Positions 41,101-47,190 of a DNA stretch of 64,000 nucleotides are shown here, piece by piece (position 1 is the first letter of the stretch; every line of letters begins with the position of its first letter). The DNA lies in assembly GCA_031216445.1 (NCBI GenBank), contig CM062219.1, positions 1,542,501-1,606,500 of the forward strand, written 5' to 3'. The notes under the pieces were generated by a model. That model was given only the letters and a program-made list of their open reading frames with translations. It searched no databases and was not told the origin of the DNA. Position numbers and translations under genes: made by a program. This DNA is from Lateolabrax maculatus. Its lineage: Eukaryota > Chordata > Actinopteri > Acropomatiformes > Lateolabracidae.

Positions 41101-44100
41101 TCACAGCGTCCAGAGACGATGCTTCATCTCCTGCATTTCCACCAGTTTCAGTGTGTGTGTGTGAGTGTGTGTGTGTGTGTGTGTTTTGGGGGATATTAAT
41201 GTTCGTGTGAAGTGTTTGATATGTAAATGCTATGCTAATGCACCGTACCAATCAGCCCTCAGCCACCTGGAGGAGGGGGTGGAGATTATCCATGAGTCAT
41301 GTCACCTCAGCCAGAGCCTGTCAAATCTGTCAGTCGAGCTCTGACGCAAAACCTCTGATTCGTGTTGAGAAACTCAACAGGATCCATCCAGCTTTCTTTT
41401 TCTTCTGTCTTCCGTCTATTTAGCTGAGGATTCTGTTTCCTGTGAAAACCCTGGTCTCCCTGACAACGGCTACCAGATCCTGTCCAAGAGGCTTTACCTG
41501 CCCGGCGAATCGCTCACCTTTGTCTGTTACCAAGGTTACGAGCTCATTGGAGAGGTCGCCATTAAATGCATCCTAGGAAACCCGTCCTTTTGGAGCGGCC
41601 CTCTCCCACTCTGCAGGGGTGAGACTTCTGCACAACTTGGTCTTTTTTATTTAAACATATGTGTGGAATGAAACTCTCCCTTGATCTCTTTACCTTTGGA
41701 TTTATGCATGTACACAATATTCTTGACAAAGACTTTTTTTGCCCCATGCTTGTTGATACAGATTGATCACGCCCCTATGCATGCAACTGACCGTCCACTA
41801 AACCCCTTTCCCAAACAGAACTTATCCAATCGTATTTCAGCATGCCAGGCCGAGTTACAGCATTAAGAGCTTGGTGGTGTCCTTTTATTATCCTTTCCAA
41901 AGCCAAAAAAACACAAGAGAACAAGTGTAAGGAATTGAATAAACAGTTTGTTTGTCTGCTTTAACTTTAAGCTGGAAACGTTACTGCTAAGTTACTACTT
42001 ACAGTAGTAAGTCAGAATTACTTACAGGGCCAATAGCACATCATTAAGTATCTGCCATCAAGTATTTGCAATTTAATTAACAACATTCCTTTATGGGCAG
42101 GTTGCATTAAAAAAAACGCTTTAGCAAGTGCAGCAAACTTTACCCAGGATTGCGTTATATTTTCTAAAAACATTGTTTGGTCCTCATCCTGAAAGCCTTT
42201 TCTTATATAACATTAAAATGAAAAGTCTGATCTTATATTTTTTAATAATAAAAAAAAAAAAATGAAACCATGAAGGATAAAAAAACAACAAAGAAAGAAA
42301 GAAAAGAAACTAAACTAAATATTTGAACTAAAAAATGCTTTGCAAGCCGTAGATAAATGGTATAGATAATCATGGAGCTCATCTTATCTCAGTCTTGAAC
42401 TGGTGTGCTGGGTTTTCTTTGAGACCATTTATATCTATGGATAAAAAACTTAATAGATAAGAAGATTTAAAATAATAACAAGACTTTGATTCACATCAAT
42501 CCAGATATTTTACATAAATACATTCATAAAATAATTGTAGACTTGTTTCTGTGCCAATAGTAGAAAATCCACAGGATCCACAAATGTAATTTCTATATTT
42601 TTTAGAACTAAACAGAATATGAATCCTTGACGGCGCCATGACAGTGAAGGGTGGGTTGGGGATTAGTGAACGGTCAGTTCAAAGCAGCTTTGTTACAAAT
42701 ACAAACTCCCCAAGAAGTGTGATGTTGATTTTCATATGCACTGACTGACAGAATGATGTCTTGCAGCCAACCATGACTGCTTTGGCAACCATGCTTTGGA
42801 AGGTGAGTCTCTCTGTGTACGTTGGTGTGCTGTGATGCTGTGGGCACACAGTTTGTTTTCTAGACTCAAACAAACCACAGAATAAAAAGCAGTTTGCCTC
42901 TCTGTCTGCTCTGGCTGCATCAGCAAACATGTGCCTGCCAAGTTCATTTCCACTGTGTGTGTTTGTCCACCTGTTCATATTCATGTGTTTACCTGCAGCA
43001 TTCACCTGCATTTGCTAAGCCACCCTTGACTGGACTATTTAGAGGTTTTATTTACTCTCTTGATAATATAATGCCTTTAATTAACCTTGATTTATTCATG
43101 TGTTGTCTCTCAGTTGCAGAGGCGACTGCAGGCTCCACTCTGGATGGAGGAAACATAGCACTGGCCATCTTCATCCTCGTCCTTCTGCTGTCTGTGCTGC
43201 TCGGAGGGGCTTATGTCTACGTCACACGGTAAGATCTTTGACTGCTCACCTTCACATGAAAGGCCAGATAAAGTGGGCAACTCCCTCTGGGCTCCAGACC
43301 CAAAACCCCCAAGGTCATTGTGTGGCAATAGGTTTGTGGTAAATCAATTATTTGGCAAAATGCACCAACTAAAGCACAATATCACCTGACATGATGAGGG
43401 AGAGAGCCAGGCTAGCTGTTTCCCCCTGTTTCCAGTCTTTATGCTAAGCTAACTGGCTATTGGCTGTAGCTGACATATGAGTGGCACCGTCTAACTCTTC
43501 TCAAGAAAGCGAATAAATGTGTTTCCCAAAATGTTGAACTACTCCTTTAATTAAAGTCAAAAAGTAAATAGTTCTTCCAATACCGGGTTTGGTGGATAAA
43601 AAGACTTCCAACTGATTTAAACTGTTTTAACTGCTCCAAGACCCATGACACTAACCTGAAAGTGGCATCAAATCATAGATTTAACACATACCAAAACAAT
43701 GTGTGATTGATGATTGGTAAAATTGATAACAAACATTTACAAGAAACACATTCAAAGTCTTTCATTTGTTCATCTGAATCTAAAATCAAGAGTAAATCCA
43801 AGTAGTCCAAGTATTGGACACATTAAAATGTTGACACCAGGATCACCAAATGTCTGAGAACTGGATCCCTGAATTGTCCTGATGTTTGTTTGTTTCAGGT
43901 GCCGATATCACTCCAACTTAAGGCTTCCTCTTATCTACCCCCACCCTTACCGACAGATCACTGTGGAGACAGAGTTCGACAACCCGCTCTATGAGACAGG
44001 AGGGGTGAGCGTCCAGTCCATTTAAAAACTGAAACAATACATTTCACACACATTCAGGAGAGCTGGGGACAAACACACTGCTAATACTGCCTCTGTCTCT

Positions 44101-44144
44101 TTCGCTGTCGACAGGACACTCGTGAATATGAAGTATCGATATGA
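25673..44144 (+). CDS. SEZ6L (seizure 6-like protein), 16 exons, N-terminus missing
   Basis: A type I membrane glycoprotein of the SEZ6 family, joined from sixteen GT/AG exons given individually below. The joined frame has 905 codons plus a stop; the family is about 1,000 residues, so only the leader exon is missing. Numbered from the first visible codon: low-complexity Ser/Thr/Pro region 1-152; CUB1 ~156-264; sushi1 ~268-326; CUB2 ~329-440; sushi2 ~444-504; CUB3 ~507-617; sushi3-5 ~623-681, 684-744 and 749-809; stem 811-832; membrane helix ~834-858; cytoplasmic tail to 905 with FDNPLY and the family-typical end DTREYEVSI. All five sushi domains keep four cysteines. Tail and membrane sequence (RCRYHSNLRLPL, QITVETEFDNP) fit SEZ6L better than SEZ6 or SEZ6L2. 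Known for the family: neuronal surface proteins acting in synapse and dendrite development, reported BACE1 substrates and complement modulators. The promoter and leader are not visible. Confidence 0.93.
26188..26977. repeat. hAT-type MITE family, copy 1 (intronic)
   Basis: It starts 'cagaggtggtacatttactg' and ends 'tacttcctcctccactg', imperfect inverted termini of the CAGTGGTGGAA type. Internal words such as 'gtaaaagtcctgcattcaa' and 'atttccctctgaaatgtagt' are characteristic. Other copies are at 27,567-28,267 and 59,874-60,222. It fills most of the intron after exon A and has no coding capacity. Confidence 0.7.
27221..27360 (+). CDS. sez6l exon B: first half of CUB1
   Basis: A 140-nt exon, entered in phase 1 after ctctcctcag and ending in phase 0 at CAG|GTACAC. 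It encodes SSCMVNFSDPEGYIDSSDDP and continues to TVYTGYGVEL, the start of the first CUB domain with its first two cysteines; this matches the SEZ6L family closely. Translation past the donor reaches a stop 51 nt later, in the intron. The next intron (2.3 kb) holds a nested pair of repeats and AT-rich sequence with no other recognisable content. Confidence 0.92.
27567..28267. repeat. hAT-type MITE family, copy 2, with nested insertion
   Basis: The left terminus is 'cagtggtggaaagtaac' and the right terminus is 'cttcttccaccactg'. The outer 11 bp (cagtggtggaa/ttccaccactg) are exact inverted complements. Inside it, 27,816-27,980 is a copy of a different repeat. The flanking 8 bp on the two sides share only a few bases, so no target duplication is claimed. 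Confidence 0.75.
27816..27980. repeat. Interspersed repeat 'agcctgggaaccagac', copy 2 (nested)
   Basis: Same orientation as the copy at 5,612-6,050, but lacking most of its interior. It begins 'agcctgggaaccagatga' and ends 'gaactgagaggac'. It interrupts the hAT-type MITE around it. Confidence 0.7.
28405..28600. repeat. 'cttgtgaggacc' interspersed repeat with flanking CA tract
   Basis: It begins 'cttgtgaggaccctcatttc', includes a run of 'cctaatactaac'-type sequence, and ends 'ggtcctcacaaagactg' next to a short CA tract. A related copy in the opposite sense lies at 60,705-60,940. I recall it as a common fish repeat associated with CA microsatellites. Confidence 0.5.
29685..29880 (+). CDS. sez6l exon C: second half of CUB1
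   Basis: A 196-nt exon after gggttcag, phase 0 in and phase 1 out at A|GTGAGT. It encodes VKSVNLSEGEQLSIRGAD, then a conserved stretch with LLVEGQVIRSPTNTLSVYYR, completing CUB1. The 1.2-kb intron that follows carries a decayed Tc1-like transposon. Confidence 0.93.
30655..31020 (+). mobile_element. Decayed Tc1/mariner transposon, internally deleted
   Basis: The plus-strand frame from about 30,660 reads like the N-terminal DNA-binding region of a Tc1-type transposase (RSKELSEEGCD, GKGFKKISKPLQISHSTLR, YKWRTFKTT). From 30,896, in another frame, comes the typical C-terminal LNPDEMLWDDLK and EKPSNITQMK. The whole catalytic middle is missing and the frame is shifted, so it cannot encode an active enzyme. 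It sits in the sez6l intron between exons C and D. Terminal inverted repeats were not located. Confidence 0.8.
31090..31275 (+). CDS. sez6l exon D: sushi domain 1
   Basis: A 186-nt exon, phase 1 to phase 1, acceptor tgtgcgcag, donor G|GTGAGT. One complete sushi (CCP) module with four cysteines: LSCSLPKRP, RFHCHMGY, LLTCLNAS and VPSC. A single exon per sushi module is usual. The next intron is only 109 bp. Confidence 0.94.
31385..31556 (+). CDS. sez6l exon E: first half of CUB2
   Basis: A 172-nt exon after cttctctgcag, ending AG|GTAGGA in phase 2. It encodes LCGGTVKNATVGRVLSP, then RSCSWSLEAPKDQRLHLHLE, the typical start of a CUB domain (CGG...LSP...C.W.I). The next intron is 82 bp, the shortest in the gene. 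Confidence 0.94.
31639..31805 (+). CDS. sez6l exon F: second half of CUB2
   Basis: A 167-nt exon after gtcccccag, donor G|GTACAG in phase 1. It encodes LVLWSGLDAGSVVLFDSG and ends TGFNIRFE, completing CUB2. The following 563-bp intron shows nothing recognisable. Confidence 0.93.
32369..32563 (+). CDS. sez6l exon G: sushi domain 2
   Basis: A 195-nt exon, phase 1 to phase 1, acceptor tcatttccag, donor G|GTTAGA. Four cysteines in GHCYEPYLQNGNF, QFTCDLGH, IECISARDPYW and EPLC. There is an N-glycosylation site in GNFTTSD and another in WNDTE. The following 1.1-kb intron includes the left part of a MITE at 33,460-33,590. Confidence 0.95.
33460..33590. repeat. MITE (ttaaaggagcag...), copy 2, left part only
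   Basis: It begins 'ttaaaggagcagctcaacat' followed by 'ttggggaag' and 'ttcgcttcctta'. This is the left half of the element seen complete at 6,820-7,138. It lies in the intron between exons G and H. Confidence 0.65.
33700..33838 (+). CDS. sez6l exon H: first half of CUB3
   Basis: A 139-nt exon after cgtctctctgcag, phase 1 in and phase 2 out at CT|GTGAGA. It encodes QCGGDLTGPGGVILSPNWPE, then EDCSWRIHVGEDKRVLLDVQ. The 1.4-kb intron downstream holds a minus-strand LINE fragment and a small MITE remnant, and ends in a CT-rich tract. Confidence 0.94.
34440..34660 (-). mobile_element. LINE reverse-transcriptase fragment (L2/CR1/Rex-like)
   Basis: On the minus strand two overlapping frames share the signature ending HAFITSGIDYCDVLFS, preceded by IIARIQPILSNSDKRIH. 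This matches the region of L2/CR1-like LINE polymerases that usually reads 'HAFITSRLDYCN'. The frame is broken and short, so this is a fossil in the intron between exons H and I. Confidence 0.7.
34701..34746. repeat. MITE remnant (right end of the ttaaagga family)
   Basis: 'caagaaagcgattaagcc' is followed by 'tatttcccaaatgttaaact', matching the end of the 6.8-kb MITE. It abuts the LINE fragment. Confidence 0.5.
35208..35252. repeat. CT-rich tandem tract forming the exon I pyrimidine tract
   Basis: Tandem 'ctctccct' units run almost into the acceptor of exon I (AG at 35,258-35,259). The tract acts as the polypyrimidine tract and is likely length-variable. Confidence 0.85.
35260..35456 (+). 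CDS. sez6l exon I: second half of CUB3
   Basis: A 197-nt exon after gtgtcctcag, phase 2 in and phase 1 out at G|GTGAGA. It encodes LNISDSDMLTITDGDE, then TPDLTVTFHSDPAGLVFGKG and IINYM. It joins exon H across the codon for Leu. The next intron (3.7 kb) is the largest between visible exons and contains repeat copies at 35,563-36,245, a GT microsatellite and a repeat near 37,371. Confidence 0.94.
35563..35760. repeat. Dispersed repeat, inverse of the 10.2-kb copy
   Basis: It includes 'gtcgacaaatcccattaaa', 'aatgtggattcatccgccac' and 'gaaaatagtccccaacaa'. A further diverged copy is visible at 36,095-36,245 ('gaaaatagtcccaaacaag' and 'ggtcttttaatgggatc'). All lie in the intron between exons I and J. 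Confidence 0.6.
36683..36734. repeat. (GT)n microsatellite, interrupted
   Basis: GT repeats with a 'catgaatgtc' interruption, in the largest visible sez6l intron. Confidence 0.9.
37371..37465. repeat. Teleost interspersed repeat fragment
   Basis: It includes 'gccagcagggggcgactcca', 'tccaaaaggaagtccgattg' and 'agaagtcaatgag', wording I recognise from a frequent fish repeat. No second copy of this portion was found in the window. Confidence 0.5.
39160..39354 (+). CDS. sez6l exon J: sushi domain 3
   Basis: A 195-nt exon, phase 1 to phase 1, acceptor tttttccag, donor A|GTCAGT (a mediocre donor). Four cysteines: DSCPDLPEIQNGW, ITYQCDPGYD, LTCQLDLSW and PPFC. The protein is nearly colinear with mammalian SEZ6L here. 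The 1.25-kb intron that follows shows no recognisable element. Confidence 0.95.
40608..40799 (+). CDS. sez6l exon K: sushi domain 4
   Basis: A 192-nt exon, phase 1 to phase 1, acceptor ttttcctcag, donor T|GTGAGT. Four cysteines: MYCSDPGHVEHSTR, IQYSCNPGF, ITCYGREPGTPVW and PHC. The 624-bp intron holds a short GT tract (41,152-41,184). Confidence 0.95.
41424..41618 (+). CDS. sez6l exon L: sushi domain 5
   Basis: A 195-nt exon, phase 1 to phase 1, acceptor cgtctatttag, donor G|GTGAGA. Four cysteines: SCENPGLPDNGYQI, LTFVCYQGYE, IKCILGNPSFW and PLC. The 1.1-kb intron after it is AT-rich with poly-A stretches and no recognised element. Confidence 0.95.
42767..42802 (+). CDS. sez6l exon M: 36-nt microexon in the stem
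   Basis: A 36-nt in-frame exon, phase 1 to phase 1, between gtcttgcag and G|GTGAGT. It encodes ANHDCFGNHALE, linking sushi5 to the membrane-proximal stem. The position and the ending HALE match the SEZ6L stem. Its Cys is not part of a sushi domain and would be unpaired. Being symmetric, it could be skipped without changing frame. Confidence 0.85.
43114..43228 (+). CDS. sez6l exon N: stem and transmembrane helix
   Basis: A 115-nt exon after ttgtctctcag, phase 1 in and phase 2 out at CG|GTAAGA. It encodes the short stem VAEATAGSTLDGGN, then the membrane span ALAIFILVLLLSVLLGGAYV, and the start of the cytoplasmic side. A Leu-Asp pair in the stem sits where the related SEZ6 is reported to be cut by BACE1; that this protein is cut here is inference. 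The 670-bp intron contains a reversed partial MITE at 43,405-43,550. Confidence 0.95.
43405..43550. repeat. MITE of the ttaaagga family, copy 3, reversed and partial
   Basis: It includes 'gccaggctagctgtttccc' and 'agtctttatgctaagctaac', and ends 'aatgttgaactactccttta'. This is the reverse complement of the left half of the 6.8-kb element. It lies in the intron between exons N and O. Confidence 0.7.
43899..44004 (+). CDS. sez6l exon O: cytoplasmic tail with NPLY
   Basis: A 106-nt exon after tttgtttcag, phase 2 in and phase 0 out at GGG|GTGAGC. It encodes CRYHSNLRLPLIYPHPYRQI, then VETEFDNPLYETGG. The NPxY motif is the type bound by PTB domains or clathrin adaptors. The exon ends with two glycines where I recall one in mammals. 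Confidence 0.95.
44115..44144 (+). CDS. sez6l exon P: last coding exon
   Basis: After gctgtcgacag the frame reads DTREYEVSI and stops at TGA 44,142-44,144. This is the diagnostic C-terminus of the SEZ6 family. The preceding intron is 110 bp. Confidence 0.95.
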   Translation, partial: DTREYEVSI

Positions 44145-45414
44145 GAAGCCTCACAAAAGACATTTCTGAACCAAGACCGACCGCCCCGTCCCAACTCTTC
44201 ATCCTCTCCTCCCTCCTTCTCCGCCAAGGAGGAGGCGATGTAAATACAAATAGATGATGTCCAGCCACGAGACGCAGTGATTGATCCTGTTCTCTCCTCC
44301 TTTGACGTGACAGCTTCTGAAGACATGATGGGAAACAGGAGAGGAAACATGAAGCGGGAGAGGAGATAGACGAGCCAGTGTTGAACATGTGTGGACCAGT
44401 GTCGTCTGGAGATGACGGGAGATGGAGGACAGAGGGGAAAGACCCAAAGATCATCTAAGAACATCGAACGTAGTGAGAAAAGAGATGTTGGGTGTGAAAA
44501 AGAAGTTAAGGAGGGGAGAAGGGGAAGGAGTAGGGGACAGGACACAGTATGAGGAAGGTGAAATTAGGGGATTGAAGCACTTTTTAGTATATTTTTGTCA
44601 AAAGACTTTAGTGAAAGAATCCTGGAATATGTCTCAGAAACAGAGAGAGTTAAAGTTTTAATCCTTAAGATTTTCATAAATCAAACTCCACTTTTGATAC
44701 TTTTTATGGTCGGATTTTTTCCTGCCATTCAGTGTATTTACATTCAGTAAGTTAACCAGCATTACGGTTTTTTATTCACTGTACACTCAGATCTGTGTTA
44801 AGTTACTTCTAATGATAACCCAACATTTCCTACTGCTGCTGCATCACATTAAAAGTCTCCAACTGGCGAAAAGGGTGGCTTTTATTGTGAAGCAGTCACA
44901 GGAAACACAACGTGTTTGTTACCGAGGTGCATCTACGAGATAAGACAGCAGTCATTATGGGCATTTTTTCATCAGTGGATCAGTTTTAAATATATTAGGG
45001 AGTAATGGAATAGCAGCCACAGTGACTTTGCATTTTCTCATGGCATCATGCAGAGGAAGATTATTGACTGATTTCTTTAAAGAACATGCATTTGTTTGGC
45101 TGCGCTGGAATCTGATACATCAGTTGATCCTCTGTTGTATTTCTGACAGATTATACTCTCAAAAAGTGTTTGTTGCCCTGCGAATACTGGGACATGTAGT
45201 ATTAATCTGTATTCAGACAGAAAGTGAGCCAGATTTTGGCCTCTTTGACCACTGGATTGTTCTGTTTATTTGCCCCAAACAGCCAATTGTACCAACTGTA
45301 CGTCAGCTGTAAACGAGCTTTGACTGAACTCTAAACTCCAGCTCCTTCTGACATTTCCCTCCAGTCTCTTCTTTGCTCTCGTCTCTGTACATTTATGAAG
45401 TAGATTTAGAAAGC

Positions 45415-45525
45415 ATAGGTTTTTTTACGCCGGATTCCCTTCCTGATGCAACCCTCCCCGTTTATCTGGGGGAACAGCACTAAGCACCCCCCAGTGGCTG
45501 GGTTGGATTCATTAAGGTGAAAGTT
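45415..45525. repeat. Fragment of a common fish repeat in the 3' UTR
   Basis: 'acgccggattcccttcctga', 'gcaaccctccccgtttatc' and 'ccccagtggctgggtt' are familiar words of a widespread teleost repeat. It adjoins the next repeat at 45,530. Confidence 0.5.
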
Positions 45526-45529
45526 GAAA

Positions 45530-45960
45530 CCATAGACTGTATATAAAAAATGGACGTAGCGACCATGGTGTCACGTACTGGTTTGTGGACTACCTTTATG
45601 AAGCCTCGAGTGTGGCGTTTTTGGCTGTTGCCATCTTGGTTTTAAGTGTCTGTAGGTTTAAGGCAATGCCTTTCTATGCATAACTTTAAGCCTTAATATA
45701 ATTTAAACGGGTGAGTTACATAAAAATTCACCCCCCGTACGGTTGTCAAGGATGGAGAAATTAGCGTTAAAGATCAAAACTGTTTTTTGTACCAGGCTGT
45801 AAACATGTTTATTTCTGCTGTAAAATTGAGCTTTTTAACATGGGGATCTATGGGGATTGACTAGCTCTTGGAGGCTCAAGCAGCAGTTCGAAGAATTGCA
45901 GTTTTTGGCATTTCCACATTGGCTTAATTTTTCAGCCCCCGAGGTTGCTGCTTGGTTGAA
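45530..45960. repeat. 'ccatagactgtatataaa' teleost repeat in the 3' UTR
   Basis: It starts 'ccatagactgtatataaaaa' followed by 'atggacgtagcgacc', and ends near 'cccccgaggttgctgcttgg'. This is one of the commonest interspersed repeats of perciform fish as I recall it. If the 3' UTR call is right, it is transcribed as part of the sez6l mRNA. Confidence 0.6.
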
Positions 45961-47147
45961 ACATTTTAAACTCGCACAAATGCGTCAATTAATGCTCATC
46001 TAGTCTTGCTTTCCATTGACTTTGTGCACACTGCCTTTAAAATGCGCATTATAGGAGTTGGATACTGGACTCAAGGATGGCTCCCGCTCACTTAAATTAA
46101 AATTTGTTCTCTGAGCTCATTGTGCTGCCGACTGCACATGCTCATTAGAGTTTCTCCAGTGTGCCCTGTTGACTTTACATTGCGATGATGTTACAAACTT
46201 TAAAATCACTAGAATCTGGGAAAGTTTATATATATAAAATATAAAACCTCCATGGATTAATTGACCTTGTTTGCAGCTGCAGGTGTCCTATCAACAGCTG
46301 TACAGACGTCTCTTTTGTAATGGAGGTCTATGGGAAAATGCTTTTTTGGGCCGCAGGGGATTTATTTTTTGCGATATTGTAAGTGGCCACTTGAACAAAT
46401 TGGCAGCAAGGCTCAGTGGTGGTGCCGTATCAGATGTATTAATATATTCATTGTCTGAACACACGGTAACACCACACTTGCTGTTACTATGGTAACCACC
46501 GATGTTGCCAAATCAACCAGGACTGAAATCTTAAGGATTACAACTTTAAGAGCTTTGGGGATATTTTGGCGGATAGAATGATGGATGTTTAGTTTTTGTT
46601 TACATCCACGCTCATGAGTCACCATCTCTCACTGCAAATTGACAATAACAGGAAGGAAATAATGGTCAGTGGTTTCCTATTTTTTCCTTTGCTAGTTAGT
46701 CCAAGACACAGGATGTCAGCTGTCTTCTGTCCCCAGACTCCCTCCTGCCTGCAGTCACCTTTTATGGCCTTTTTATTCCAGCCGGTCCAGCTCTGGCTTT
46801 AGCTGTAGTTAAGTGGTATTTAAATCTATGACCTTAGGGCCAGTGCAGTACCGATGTCTTATTTCTCACATGTAGTTAGATTGATGACTGTCGTAGACTG
46901 GCCTCAGAGTCCCCAGGACTGGACCGGCTGCGTGATTAAAAAGGAAACTGAAAAACATGCATTGTTGCAGATGTGGAGGTTGCGATGTGAATAGCGTAGC
47001 TGTAGTTAACTGACCGATCTTCGAGTGCAAGCTCAATCAACCCACCAGATGATGTATTTATTTTGATGTACTGTATATGTGATGTTTTATGCAGATTGAT
47101 AAATGTACATTTTCATTATGAGAAGACAAACGTTAACAGTTTCCCTA

Positions 47148-47171
47148 AATAAATGGTAAAACTTGAATAAA
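47148..47171 (+). terminator. Two polyadenylation signals, likely sez6l 3' end
   Basis: AATAAA occurs at 47,148-47,153 and again at 47,166-47,171. They are the most plausible end of the sez6l-like transcript. Confidence 0.5.
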
Positions 47172-47190
47172 AAGTACAAAAGACTTTCTA

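Larger units (their letters stand above)
44145..47190 (+). other. Probable long 3' UTR of the sez6l-like gene
   Basis: No coding frame follows the stop codon. The first AATAAA signals in a convincing 3'-end context are at 47,148-47,153 and 47,166-47,171, in an AT-rich stretch with 'tgtactgtatatgtgatg' just before. SEZ6L transcripts have long 3' UTRs in mammals. Two common fish repeats (about 45,415-45,525 and 45,530-45,960) are embedded. An earlier poly(A) site cannot be excluded. Confidence 0.5.

Noticed and set aside
44044..44545. Minus-strand frames of 136 and 154 codons opposite the sez6l 3' UTR
   Set aside because: They lie on purine-rich UTR DNA, which yields Ser/Pro/Leu-rich antisense frames. 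No splice sites, domain or promoter was seen.
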